From assembly GCA_956465555.1 (NCBI GenBank), contig OY101127.1, positions 124,001 through 188,000 on the forward strand: DNA of 64,000 bases, read 5' to 3'. The notes beneath the pieces were generated by a model. The model worked only from the letters and a program-made list of their open reading frames with translations. It did no database searches and had not been told where the DNA came from. Numbering within the stretch: position 1 is the stretch's first letter; every line of letters begins with the position of its first letter. Positions 30,431 to 42,065 of this stretch are shown in pieces. Both the position numbers and the translations under genes were made by a program. This DNA is from Nitzschia sp. pyKryTriq1 (Eukaryota; Bacillariophyta; Bacillariophyceae; Bacillariales; Bacillariaceae).

Positions 30431-33077
30431 AGACTTTGAAGCAAATGATGACACTGATCAAGCCGCTGAAGCTCTCAACAATCACAGCAACGTGAAGAAC
30501 AACCCGTATGTGGATACGACTCCACAGAAGAAAACAACAACAACACCAACAACAAGGCGCAGCTCTTCATCTGCCAGCAGCGGCAACAACAGCAACAGCA
30601 AAAACGCGGAAGAATGCTATCGACTTCCCATCTTTCAGCGAAAATCCAGTCCCTTGATGACAGTCTTACATTCGACTGGTACCGGAGACGACGATGACGC
30701 GGATGATGATGATAAATTACTGAACCGTACGAGTACTTGCTTTCCTGCTGCTCGCTCCAGCTCCAACGCTAACAGCAGCGATCGTGCGCTAACGAGCAGC
30801 ATCAACAGCAACGCCACACCTCTTTCCGCTTCGTCTGCGACAGCTACAGCTTCTGCCATTGCCACTGCCACCGCCGCTGCCTTGTCCTTCCAGTCTTGCA
30901 CGTTACGTACGAATGACAGTGACGATAATATGATCGATGCTGCTGCTGCTGCTGCTGCTTCTTCGTCATCATCCATACTGGGTTGTGTGGGTTCTCCTAT
31001 TGGTAGTATGTCCAATTCCAATAGCTGGACGAACCTGATGGGTCTTGAGGGTGGCGAGAATAATAATAATGCACTTGCCTACACGGCCGAAGAAATGGAA
31101 ATGGTCGATGGGGACTTGCCGACGGTCGAATCGGATCTCAGCAGCAGCAGCGGCGGCGGCGGCCATGGTCGTCCACGCGAGTATTGGATTGTCACCACGG
31201 CGGCATTGCCATGGATGACAGGGACGGCCGTCAACCCACTCTTGCGTGCCGCTTATCTTTCCCAACGGAATCGTTGTCAACAAGAACAGCAACAACAACA
31301 ACAACAACAAAATGATGATGATGATATTGAGACGCCGCCACCACCTCCATTGTCGTCCACAGTGACACTTGTGCTTCCATGGTTAGAGGTTGCCGAAGAT
31401 CGTCTCGCACTCTACGGAAAAGACTGGGAAGATGCGACACCCCAAATACAAGAAGATTATATTCGAACTTGGCTACGAGATTCGGCACAAATGCCCCAAG
31501 AGGCAGACCTCAATCAAGGTGGGATTATGATTCAATGGTATCCCGCCCGCTACCATCAGACCTTGTCCAGTATCTTCGCCATGGGCGACCTGTGCGAACT
31601 CATTCCACCAACGTCAATGGCGCGCAACATGATTTGTATTTTGGAAGAACCCGAACATGTCAACTGTTATCGGGCTCCCGGACGAGAGAGTTGGAGAGAC
31701 AAGTTTCCACATGTGATTGGTATTGTTCATACCAACTACAAGGCTTATGCTCAAAATCATTACAGTGGACTGCTCACGGGACCACTCGTCGGGGCCCTTT
31801 CCAGTCTCATGGTCCGCGCGTACTGTGACAAGGTCGTCAAACTATCGCCCGTCCTTCAATCGTATGCACCCTACAAGGAGGTCGTCAGTAATGTGCATGG
31901 GATTCGACAAGAATTCTTTCAAATACCGCAGAATCCAGGAGCGTCTCGAATCTATTTTATCGGGAAGTTACTTTGGGCCAAAGGACTGGACAAATTGTTG
32001 GAATTGGAAGCATCGTATCGCAAGGCGACAGGATCGTACTTTGCTGTCGATATTTATGGAAGTGGACCTCATGAAGGCGAAATCCAAAAGGCCTTTTTGG
32101 GACAAGAATACTTTTCGGCCGCTTCTTTCTTCAAGAATAACAAAGCATCATCATCATCAGCAGCATCATCCTTTTCTTCCTTGAAGGATGTCGGCGCAAC
32201 TCCCTCCGCCTCCGGCGAACAGCAGCAGCAGCAACAACAACAACAACAACAAGACAATAGTGCTGCCAAACGATATTGGAGAAGCTTCCGGCAACCGATT
32301 CCGGCTCGATTCTTGGGACGCATGGACCATGCCCAAGTGGGGGCGACGGGAGAGTACAAAATCTTTGTCAATCCTAGTATTACCGAAGTTCTCTGCACAA
32401 CGACCGCCGAAGCCTGTGCCATGGGATTCTGGGTCCTCATCCCCAAACATTCCTCCAACGAATTCTTTCTGCCTTTTGGAAATTGTTTGCAGTACTCAAA
32501 TCGTCGAGAGTTTGTCGAACTCTTGCAATACTGTCAAACCCATGATCCACCCGGATGGTGTTGTACTACAAGTACTACTACTACTACTACTACTTCCGAT
32601 GGCGTTGGTGGCAACGCGAATGGCGAGCAGGAGGATGAAGTTCTTGTTGTCGATCGTTCGTCCGAAGCCTTGTTTGGGGCCTTGTCGTGGCAAGCGGCGA
32701 CGGATCGATTGATCGAGACCGCCTTTTTGAGTCGACGCGACGCCCGACGGTGCGAACGATTGCAACCCAAGGATCGGAATATTCAAGAATGGCATTATGC
32801 TTTGGGTAGAGGGACCCGAGGGGATGTCCTCCGCAAAGTTTTGGGAGGAGGGCCCGTGGCCGACCAATCACAATATGCGGCTGCCAACACCAGCAACAGC
32901 AACAGCAGCAGCAGCAGCAGCAACAAATTGTCCAGTCATGCGGTGAGAAGTACGAGCATAACTGTCCGTGGGTCCTCCTCGTCCTCCTTGTCGTCGTCTT
33001 CGTCTTCATCTTCCTTTAGTAGGACCCCAGAAGACGACCCAGTTCATTTCATCGCAAAAAGTGAATTAGTAAATTGA
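30165..33077 (+). CDS. DGD: Digalactosyldiacylglycerol synthase
   Basis: 970 residues from the ATG at 30165, which gives MGNQSS, a strong N-myristoylation context; the frame is open 8 codons further but without an ATG. It transfers galactose from UDP-Gal to MGDG to make DGDG, a bulk thylakoid lipid. Residues 1-~340 are low complexity. The GT4 catalytic region follows: EYWIVTTAALPWMTGTAVNP, VTLVLPWLEVAEDRLALYG, FPHVIGIVHTNYKAYAQ, VRAYCDKVVKLSPVLQ, VVSNVHGIRQEF, IYFIGKLLWAKGLDKLLELE, FAVDIYGSGPHEGEIQ, YKIFVNPSITEVLCTTTAEA, IPKHSSNEFFLPFGNCL and LSWQAATDRLIETAFL. All match plant DGD1/DGD2 blocks. A ~70-residue Ser/Gln insert interrupts the C-terminal Rossmann domain. There is no signal peptide, so it is not a classic stromal import substrate. 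Confidence 0.92.
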
Positions 33078-34124
33078 AAGAAGATATTGCGCTCGTTATT
33101 AGTATTCATTATTGTTTTAGTATTTACATTCCTGATCAGACGGTACACGTAGACTACTGTAGTAGTAGTAAAAGTATGAATACCATTCATGCAAAGGTAT
33201 TGAGCTGAGACACGCGATGAGTCACGAGTGCTGCTTGCGAGCAGAGGAAACGATAAAGAGATCAAAACCTGTTGTGTTTGAAGAGTGTGAGCTCTAGAGA
33301 TTACGTTCTACTTCCTTGCTCTTCATCAATCTCTTGGCTGAGGCTCACCCCCAGGAGATGGTGATATTATTCGTTGTGTGGTTGAATGCGCGAGGTGCAC
33401 GCTGCAACTGATACTACGTGCGCTCGTCCCCCGCGCCTGATCACCAAATCTATGCGACCCCTCAGCTGCCACGCACGTGCTTTCTGCGGTTACACCGCCC
33501 ATCACGCGCTTCCAGCGCCCAAACAACTCTCGGCTCAAAGAAGGGCCCTTGTACGGGTACAAGTACCTACCGGTACGGTGGTTTTAGCCGAAATCACGTG
33601 ATTGGCGAACCTTAAAAAAGAGAATTCAGTACTGGTCACTACTGGCTCCTACGCATTCTTTGTAAGAATGCAAGCGAAGTTTAATTCGAGGTCATTAAAT
33701 ACCCTACAACGTCGAAGAATCATGGCGACTGAAGTGCCGGAATTAGGGACGCAAGCACGTCGCTACTGCCGGGTTCGTACGAGTACCGATACTTTTGTAC
33801 ATCCGCCGACTATAACAAGTGTTGGGTGGCTCTCCCTACCGGTACTGGTACTGTAGTAGCAAGTAGTAGAGAGAGAATAGCTTTAATCGAGTGCTTTAAT
33901 AATGGAAGGCTTTGGACTGGATTAAAGGAGAGTAAACCAACAATGAGTAGAGGCTAGAGTAGAAGTAGTAGCGAAATTGACAGAGTGTCATGTCGTCGTC
34001 AGACGAGTCAAGAAGGAAGATCATTCCGAGATGTCCGTCAGGCATGATGATGTCGAAAAAGGCGACAGGTGGGTGAGGCATGATTTCATATTTCAGGTTT
34101 GATAAGAAAAGATAGCTTCTTGCT
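33078..34124. other. Intergenic spacer
   Basis: Contains a perfect AATCACGTGATT palindrome near 33592-33603 and ACCGGTAC palindromes. The short ORFs here resemble nothing known. Confidence 0.45.
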
Positions 34125-35399
34125 TTATGATCTCGTCTTTTTCGTCCGTCGCTTGGCGTTGGCACGTGGGTCAAACACAAATCCAATTTCCATGAGCTTG
34201 GCGATTCTCCCCAAGGTCAAATACGATTTCGCAGGGCCTTCCGTTCGGAAAATCTTGTACTGGCGGCGTTCTGAACACAAAAGCAGAAGACAGTTACATG
34301 AGATGTGATGATCGTGGTTGAAACCCAAAGATGATGATAGTACGATAGACGAGAGGAACCTCGAAGCCGATAGGTATTACTTACGACATTTGCACCAGAC
34401 TCCAAGCTGTGGGTTTTCCTTGTACTTTGTCGGAACATTAGTGTGCCCCGTCAGGTCCTTGAACATATTTAGCTCGTTCCATCGCTCTTCCCAGAAAACT
34501 GCGTGCGAATCCCAGACGAAACCCAAATCCTCGAGCATGACGATTCGCTCGTCCGTCAGAGTCGAAGGGCGATCATTGCGCTCTTCGTGCCGGAGCTTGT
34601 ATTGGTAGCGCTGTCGTTTGACCCACTGAGCGAGAGGAGTATTGGCAGGCCAGTAGCTTGGGATACAACAGTGTCCGTGCTGGCTCTTGAATGCTACAAG
34701 CTCGTTGTAACGCTCCATCCAGCGCAGGGACTGACTGTCAGAGATGTTTGGAACTCGTTGCCTACTGCTGCTCTCCGTACTGCTGCTGGACGACACAAGA
34801 GCAGGCTCAGCTAGCAAAGTCATCATGGAGGACTGTGTCAGCGACAACCCGCTACCGGCATGTCGTGCTGGCTCGGAAGAGTAGACGGCACCAGCAGTGG
34901 CGAAGGATGAACTGCTCATGAAATCGAGTATCATCTGATGCTGCGGAGGAGCAGGCGCTGCGCTGGACGACGAGGGGAGCATCTTGAATGGATCGTTGCT
35001 ACTTGAAGCAGGCGAGGCGCTTTCCAAACCCTGGAACCATGGCGCACTGAAGAAGTCGTTGGCCCTGGGAGGGTGGACGTCGTCATCCTCGGGCGAGTCG
35101 CCGCCCAAAGAGGACGCGTCCCCGTCAAATTCCTTGAGGAAGTCTTCTTCGCAGAACTCGTCGAGCTCGGCTCTTTGAATGGACAGGGATGGTGGGGCCA
35201 CCGTACCTTGAGCCAGCGACAAGCTTTGGAACTCGTTGTGGGTGTTACGGGTCATGAACGAAAGCGGCACCGGTTCCGCCTGGCCGCTGCTGCTGCCTTG
35301 AGAATTCATGTGATGATGATTCATCATCACCAGCCTCTCGTCGATTGGCGTGGGTTCGAACAACGAAAACAGCGAGTCTTTGTTCGTTCGAGAGTTCAT
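34125..35399 (-). CDS. Helicase-associated-domain protein, copy 1
   Basis: Two exons: 35399-34385 and 34270-34125. The 114-bp intron (GTAAGT...TTCAG) joins GVWCKC to QRRQYKIFRTEG. 386 residues. Residues 1-~220 are Ser/acidic-rich. Two helicase-associated (HA) domains follow at ~226-298 (RWMERYNELVAFKSQHGHCC, LAQWVKRQRYQYK, LTDERIVMLEDLGFVWD) and ~302-373 (RWNELNMFKDLTGHTNVP, LGVWCKCQRRQYK, GRIAKLMEIGFVFDPR). HA domains are three-helix nucleic-acid-binding modules, widespread in diatoms outside helicases. A basic KRRTKKTRS tail ends the protein. Copy 2 at 39941-41176 has the same exon structure. Function is probably DNA binding or regulatory. Confidence 0.85.
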
Positions 35400-36937
35400 T
35401 GTTGTTAAGACGGATCAGATGATAATAGTAGCTAGATTAGAAAGATAGGTCTTTCAAGGGATGAATGCTTCGTGTACAGTAACAATAAGGAATTTTTTTG
35501 TGCGCAATCTCTCAATTACACAATAGCGGCAACAATCTTAAGTCCGTAAACAAAATGTTAAGACATCGGAAAGTGACGAAGAGCTGTGTAGAAAGCTTAT
35601 CATGTATACGGAATCGCACGTGGCCCCTACCTGCTTGTTCGCTCGGATCAGAACCCGTTTCAACGAATTCTGACAGAGCATTCCAATGGATAGGACATTG
35701 TCAAGGAAAATGCGCTGCTCAAGGAATGCTGGCAAGCATGTCCTTGGCTCGGCCGCTTTGAGCTTTGACATGGGTTGAAATCTGCGTGGAAAAGACATTT
35801 TTCGATTATCCGGGATGCTCTTCCCTAATAGTTCATCAGTCAACTTTGCGTGAAAAAGACATTTTCTGAGTATCCGGTATGTTCGTTCACTGTCAACATG
35901 TAAATCATTAAATAGGAGTCAAATGCGAAATAGAAACGCCGCTTTCGTCAGTCATTCCGCTTCTTTTTTCAAGAATTTGCGAATTTGTAAAAATGGAGGG
36001 GCATATGAGTAATCCAGAACTGCAAACTGAAATCTTACCTGAGTCATGCAGGGTAGCGCTACCGGTACAGTGCATTCTGCCGATTTTACAGTACCAGGTA
36101 CCGCACCGCCGCTACCAGTGAATTTGTACCTGAAGATGGTTGATGGACGCATGCACAAAGAGAGTAATTTGAACCTCTCGTCATCCCATAATAATATTCA
36201 TGCAACGTCGAAACTGCTCCGTCACTATTTTGCAATTTGGATAGGTATGCCCCTTCTCCAACTGCACTTTTGTTGCAAAGCAAGGAGGACGGCAAAAACA
36301 GCACAACGAACTAAATGGGGAAGCAAGCATCAAGCATACTGCTCCTACCACAGTACGTACAGTACAACAAAGAGAGGATACACCTCACCATCTCCACTAT
36401 TGTGGCATCCATCAATAGTAGTCGGTTGGGTAGATTATTGGAAATAGAAATTGCAAGCTGAGATGCTGATAGAGTTACAAAAAGAGCAAGCACTATAGTA
36501 CTGTGGAAGAAGAGAGCTATACCATGGACACCTGCCGATACTAGATGACCATACAGTTCAGGTCTACAGCAGATCGAACAAAAAATGGCTGGTTTGGCTC
36601 CTACTACCCCTCATCTACCATATCATTGTTGAATTCTCCTCCAAATTGTCTCGTCATGCTGGCATCCCGATTCTAGTACTCTATTGTTTTGATATGGTAT
36701 AGTCGGAGTGTGCAATGAGGCTCGTATTTCCAGGTGCTGTCCGCGAGCCTGTGGCACCACCTAATGGATTCTGGTGGTTGTCGTACAAAATCAGCAAGGA
36801 ACCAAGAAGATTAGCATAACAATCCTACTAGAGTAACTCGTAGAGTGTAAGAGGAGCGTCCTTTAAGCTGCGCAACCTCCTTTTTGAGAAAAGTCTGAGG
36901 ACGCGGCATGATATCTACTCTACTAGTACTAGTACTA
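35400..36937. other. 5' flank of HA gene, part of the duplicated block
   Basis: Up to about 36500 patches match the corresponding flank of copy 2 (41177-41920), for example CTTATCATGTATACGGAAT against CTTACCATGTATACGAAAT, and GAATTTGCGAATTT. A direct repeat, GCGTGGAAAAGACATTTT and GCGTGAAAAAGACATTTT, occurs at 35787 and 35853. No gene. Confidence 0.5.
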
Positions 36938-38286
36938 CTAGCAGTCGCCTGCAACAACAAGTTCTGCGTGTGTGGGAATGTCGGATGGGGGCAAGACTTC
37001 AGGCAATCGTTGGAGGAGCTGCGCAAAGGCGGCAGCCTCTTGTGGTTGGTATTCGTTTTGCGTCCATGCCTTGACATTGGTCGGCAAACGATGGGCCCCC
37101 AATGCCTTCCAACCACATTCCCGCCAGGTCACATCGCGATAGATTCTTTTTCCACTCCTTTGTTGGGGCTTCTTGCCATTGATAATAATATTCGTTCCGT
37201 CCGTTCCATCCTCCGTTAAGTCAAATTCCACCAACCATCGAGTCTCTCGCACCCGAAGTAGGACGTGATCCACGCGGACAAACAATTGCGATAAGACGTA
37301 GACGCAGGTAGGCATGACGCGGACTTTGATAGTAAATTGCATTTGACCATTGTCATGCAAGTCATCCTCGACCAACACCAGCTCGTCAAACAAGAGAATG
37401 GGGACCGTCCGATCGGTCAGCAAATGCATTGGCATTCCCGATGACTCGAGTGTCTTCCATCTTCGTGTACCGGTAGTTGTTGGGGAGGATGATGACTGGT
37501 GTGCCGTTGTTTCTTGTAGGTTTCCACAGTAGGGTGAACTATATGTCCAGTCGTAATGAAAGGTAGTGGAGCTGATTCCAGTAGCAGATAATGATTCGCC
37601 CTCTACTTCCACCGGCGATGTTGACTTTTGTTTCCAGAGAGAAGCATCAGAAGTTTCTAGAACACTGACTCCTCGAGACGATAACATTACAGTAGTACTA
37701 GAGTCATCTTCGTCGGCGTCGTCGATGGCCATAGGTGCTGCTGCTGCTGATGATGATGACTCCTGATGGTCGTCCTCCTCCATCATTATCTCGTCGCCTT
37801 GAGGAGAACTACTAGGAAGTGGAATGGCTTGATGAGCCGCAGCCCATTCCTTCAGGAAATCCATAGCATTCCAGGAAAGCATTAAGGAGTTATCATCATC
37901 ATCATCATCATCATCATCTGCATCTGCATCATTGTTGGCATGCTGCTGCCGATAGTCGAGTACCACATAGGCGTGTGGAAACACCATTTCGGGAAGTGCC
38001 AATTGTCGCCGAGCAGGACGATTTTTTGGTGTATTGCTAGTAGTAGTAGTAGTAGCAGCAGCAGCAGTACTACTACTAGGCTGACTCAAAGGCTCGAGTT
38101 GTTGCAGGGCACGATCAAACCATTGCGAATCGCCGATAGGGCCCTGGGATGTTCCAATATCCCAACCGGCAATCGAGATTCCAACCACCACTGCTGGCGG
38201 CTGTTCTGGCCCTTGATGATCTCTTGATGGCGGTTGTTCTCCTTCTTTTTGGTCGAGCTGATTCTGATTCTGCTGCTGCTGCTGCG

Positions 38287-38320
<34 letters not shown>

Positions 38321-39043
38321 ATTCTGCTGCAGAAATGATAATAGCGGTTGACCACCATGAGCCGTTAATTGAGGATACAAATGCCGACGCCGGGACGGGA
38401 CGCAAACGGGTGTCGTAGTATTTCGTCTCTTCCATGGAGCCAGCAACAACACGTCATCAATTTTCTTTTGTTCCTTGGTCGGTGGCGGCACCACTTCTCC
38501 CTCCTTTGGTGGAATGTAGTAGGTTTCATGAATGTGAGAAATCTTCCAACCAGGAGTACTAGTACTACTAGTAGTACTTGCATCGTCCGGGAAATTTCTC
38601 ATCCAAGCAGTGACTTGCTTACAAGTCGGTAATATAGTAGATTCCGCGGTGGTGCTGGTACTAGTCGTGGACCAGACTTGAAATGTCACCAGCCGTGTCG
38701 ACCGAGGATGCTCTTTGTCCTCCTCGTCCGCGTCCTCGTCCTCGTCGTCGTCGCGCATCAATTGTAGATTTCGTACTTTGATTGAGAGATGAGAATCCGA
38801 GATGTGGCTGGAATACCCGTATTCTGGAGACGTTTTCCAGTTGCCGCCTTGATACGCAACGCCACTGGCAACCACCCAACCAAAGCTCGATGTGCCAGTA
38901 GTCGTATCGGCAGCATCAGCAGTACTACTCGCATTACATGTCGTCCAGCGTTCCAATTCTTCTTCTAGCGCACTCTGCTCTTTGGATCCTCGTAGCCAGT
39001 CCACTAGCCAAGAGCCAAAGAATTCAGTCACAGAAGCTTCCAT
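36938..39043 (-). CDS. TIP41: TIP41-family protein
   Basis: 701 residues from the ATG at 39043 (MEASVTEFFGSWLVDWLRG). The open frame extends 45 codons upstream, but that part looks like 5' UTR. TIP41/TIPRL binds PP2A-type catalytic subunits and TAP42 and modulates TOR signalling in the cytosol. Family blocks are spread along the protein: SFGWVVASGVAYQGGNWKTS near the N-terminus, RRQLALPEMVFPHAYVVLDY mid-protein, SLMLSWNAMDFLKEW, then YDWTYSSPYCGN, VPILLFDELVLVEDDLHDNG, FTIKVRVMPTCVYVLSQLFV, RVDHVLLRVRETRWLVEF and RDVTWREC. The usual family length is ~270-300, so it is inflated by several low-complexity inserts (Gln, Asp, Ser/Thr). An E2F-like inverted pair lies ~145 bp upstream. Confidence 0.82.
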
Positions 39044-39184
39044 GACATTCAAATGTATACAATGTAATGGATGAATGAATATAATGAATGTGACCAAGGC
39101 AGGGGGGTGGAGCGTCAAGGTAGTAGGATGATGCATCACTGAAGATTCTTGTTCCTCAAACGCACGCGAGGGGAGCACAGAAAA

Positions 39185-39212
39185 GCGCGGGAAAATATCC
39201 TATTTCCCGCGC
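39185..39212. promoter_or_regulatory. Inverted pair of E2F/DP-type sites
   Basis: GCGCGGGAAA, an 8-bp spacer, then TTTCCCGCGC: a perfect 10-bp inverted repeat. TTTCCCGC is the E2F/DP consensus conserved in plants, animals and algae. The centre is ~155 bp upstream of the TIP41 start codon. Such dyads mark G1/S-regulated promoters elsewhere; function here is inferred. Confidence 0.45.
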
Positions 39213-39289
39213 CGTTTGACTATTTCGAACGTAACTTCTCACCGCTATTAACATTAGGAGTACATACTTCAAACTTTTAATTGCAGTCT

Positions 39290-39885
39290 GTGTTCTTCAA
39301 GAAAGATCTTCTTCGTACAATCCACGAGTACTACTACTACAAAGGAGAATACGCATAGCCCCATTCTATAGAGGAGGAGCTATAGATTTCGAAATAATGT
39401 ATGATAGTTTACCACTACGTGTACGATCCCAGCAATTTGTTCTTTCTCTTTGTGCTTGTTTTGTTGCCATGATACAAACTAGAACTAGCTAGTGCTGTGG
39501 TGTGAGTGTATTTACCAGTCATCCTCTTCTTGTTCCTCATCGTCGTCGTCGTCGTCGTCTTCCGGAGCACCATCCAAAAGAGTAGTACCCACCATGCTAA
39601 AAGGGAATCGTTTGGCTATTACTACCGATCGTTGCTGGTGGGTCATCTGCCTTCTTTCTCAAACAAAAACTTCCCTTGGTTTCATATTCAATGTGCTGAC
39701 ACTTCCCATGGCAGACATTTGGTACTACTACTACTACCGTCGTTGCACATGCAAAAGTTCTTGAAAGTCAATCGTTCCATCGCCATTGGTATCCCACATG
39801 TAGGCTTCTTCTGCCAACCATGATTTCATGCAAAAAGGATTCGTCCACCTCATGACGACGATGACTCGTATTGGCCAGCATTGCC
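39290..39885 (-). pseudogene. Broken duplicate of the 3' end of the TPR/EF-hand gene
   Basis: 39290-39508 matches the 3' flank (43605-43800) and 39509-39885 matches the last exon (43801-44390) of the TPR/EF-hand gene, in the same orientation. Recognisable pieces are the stop context TTTACCAGTCATC, the acidic C-terminus, the EF-hand segment around TCAATCGTTCCATCGCCATT, and GGCTTCTTCTGCCA. Several internal segments (corresponding to about 43925-44115 and 44215-44300) are missing, insertions interrupt the frame, and no 5' part is present, so no protein can be made. It abuts HA copy 2. Confidence 0.8.
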
Positions 39886-39940
39886 CAGCAGCAAGAGGGA
39901 TGTTTGATTCAAAAACTAGCTGACTACTCGAATGATGGGT

Positions 39941-41176
39941 TTACGATCGCGGCGTCTTTTTCGTCCGTCGCTTGGCGTTGGCACGTGGGTCAAACACAAA
40001 TCCAATTTCCATGAGCTTGGCGATTCTCCCCAAGGTCAAATACGATTTCGCAGGGCCTTCCGTTCGGAAAATCTTGTACTGGCGGCGTTCTGAGCACAAA
40101 AGCAGAAGACAGTTACATGAGATGTGATGATCGTGGTTGAAACCCAAAGATGATGATAGTACGATAGACGAGAGGAACCTCGAAGCCGATAGGTAGTACT
40201 TACGACATTTGCACCAGACTCCAAGCTGTGGGTTTTCCTTGTACTTTGTCGGAACATTAGTGTGCCCCGTCAGGTCCTTGAACATGTTTAGCTCGTTCCA
40301 TCGCTCTTCCCAGAAAACTGCGTGCGAATCCCAGACGAAACCCAAATCCTCGAGCATGACGATTCGCTCGTCCGTCAGAGTTGAAGAGCGATCATTGCGC
40401 TCTTCGTGCCGGAGCTTGTATTGGTAGCGCTGTCGTTTGACCCACTGAGCGAGAGGAGTATTGGTAGGCCAGTAGCTTGGGATACAACAGTGTCCGTGCT
40501 GGCTCTTGAATGCTACAAGCTCGTTGTAACGCTCCATCCAGCGCAGGGACTGACTGTCAGAGATGTTTGGAACTCGTTGTCTGCTGCTGCTCCCAGTACT
40601 GCCGCTGGACGACAAACGAGCAGGCTCAGCTAGCAGAGTCATCATGGAGTACTGTGTCAAGGACAACCCGCTACCAGCATATCGTGCTGGCTCGGAAGAG
40701 TAGACGGCACAAGCAGTGGCGAAGGATGAACTGCTCATGAAATCCAGCATCATCTGATGCTGCGGAGGAGCAGGCGCTGCACTCGCCGACGAGGAGAGCA
40801 TCTTGAATGGATCGTTGCAACTTGAAGCAGGCGAGGTGCTTTCCAAACCCTGGAACCATGGCGCACTGACGACGTCGTTGGCCCTGGCAGGCTGTGCGGC
40901 CCCGTCAAATTCCTTGAGGTAGTCTTCTTCCCAGAAATTGTCGAGCTCGGCTCTTTGAATGGAAAGGGATAGCGGGGCCACCGTACCTTGAGCGAGTGAA
41001 AAGCTTTGGAGCTCGGTGTGGGTGGTATGGGTCATGAACGAGAGTGGCGGCGGTTCCGCCCGGCCGCTGTTGCTGCCTTGAGAATTCATGTGATGATTCA
41101 TCATCACCAACCTCTCGTCGATTGGCGTGGGTTCGAACAACAAAAGCAGCGAGTCTTTGTTCATTGGAGAAGTCAT
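39941..41176 (-). CDS. Helicase-associated-domain protein, copy 2
   Basis: Two exons: 41176-40204 and 40089-39941, with a 114-bp intron at the same position as in copy 1. In this copy the intron happens to be open, so an unspliced 411-residue frame also exists; splicing (373 residues) restores the HA-domain core CQRRQYKIF and is preferred. Nearly identical to copy 1 over both HA domains and the intron. The acidic region after EFDG is shortened (EFDGAAQPARAND against EFDGDASSLGG...PRAND). Recent duplication. Confidence 0.85.
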   Translation of the reverse strand: MTSPMNKDSLLLLFEPTPIDERLVMMNHHMNSQGSNSGRAEPPPLSFMTHTTHTELQSFSLAQGTVAPLSLSIQRAELDNFWEEDYLKEFDGAAQPARANDVVSAPWFQGLESTSPASSCNDPFKMLSSSASAAPAPPQHQMMLDFMSSSSFATACAVYSSEPARYAGSGLSLTQYSMMTLLAEPARLSSSGSTGSSSRQRVPNISDSQSLRWMERYNELVAFKSQHGHCCIPSYWPTNTPLAQWVKRQRYQYKLRHEERNDRSSTLTDERIVMLEDLGFVWDSHAVFWEERWNELNMFKDLTGHTNVPTKYKENPQLGVWCKCRKYYLSASRFLSSIVLSSSLGFNHDHHISCNCLLLLCSERRQYKIFRTEGPAKSYLTLGRIAKLMEIGFVFDPRANAKRRTKKTPRS

Positions 41177-41942
41177 CGTCGTTAAAAAGACGGATCAGAT
41201 GATACAGAGGGGTGGGATATGATGACTCTACTAGCTAGTAGAGTAGAAAGATAAGTCTCTCGAGGGATGTGAACGGTGCCGGTAGTAAATCATGGATTTT
41301 TAGTGCGCAATCGCAATAATTTGCTCATCGGAAATCGAAGATTGTTGCTTCTCTATTCGCGACACATATGCTGACGAGAGCGAACGTGTAAAATACTTAC
41401 CATGTATACGAAATTCACGTGGCCGTTGTTCGGAGTCGTTCCTCAAAACGATGGAAGTTGGCCAACAACCAACTCTGTCTCTTTTATATCACATTGTTCC
41501 ACGTTGGATTGGCCAGTAGATTGGACAGACGATTTCCCGAAAATTGTTTGGTATTCCACTTTTATTGTACGTGTACTTAGTCTACTCATAACCAGGGACA
41601 ATTATAGGTCCCTGCTTGCAAAGCGGCACATTATTTACTTGCTTTCCGGCATATATTTGCAGAATTTGCGAATTTACAAACAAGGTAGGGCATATGCGTA
41701 GTGAGATTGGACGTCCGGTTGAGTTCTGTAGTGGATAGATAACAACTGGCGACGACGACGTGCATAGCGGTATCCTCTTTGCTCCAAATACTCCCGCTAA
41801 TTGTGGCATATACCAACAATCAATCGTCAGCCATGCATATATATGGGTAGAATAGACATAGAAATAGTAAGCTGAAATGATGATGGATAGTGCACCTCAA
41901 ACAGAACAAGAAACAGTACCGGTAATAGAGACGAATCACTGG
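41177..41942. other. 5' flank of HA copy 2
   Basis: Patchily homologous to 35400-36500. No gene is seen. Confidence 0.45.
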
Positions 41943-42046
41943 GAGTAAATAAGTCTATTTTTATACCGCTGTCACGCCACGCTATGCGATGGTTGACCCG
42001 CGGTCCGGGCTCCCGAAGGAGCGAGGTACCTTATCGTTATTTACTC
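41943..42046. repeat. 104-bp segment bounded by inverted GAGTAAATAA with internal UUCG hairpin
   Basis: GAGTAAATAA at 41943-41952 is inverted as TTATTTACTC at 42037-42046. Inside, GCTCCCGAAGGAGC (42009-42022) reads GCTCC-TTCG-GGAGC on the minus strand, a five-pair stem with the very stable UUCG tetraloop. It lies just downstream of the LINE-like fragment's A tail. It may be an older short element into which the LINE inserted, or an unrelated MITE-like sequence. Confidence 0.45.
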
Positions 42047-42065
42047 ACAATTTTTGTTTGTTCTG

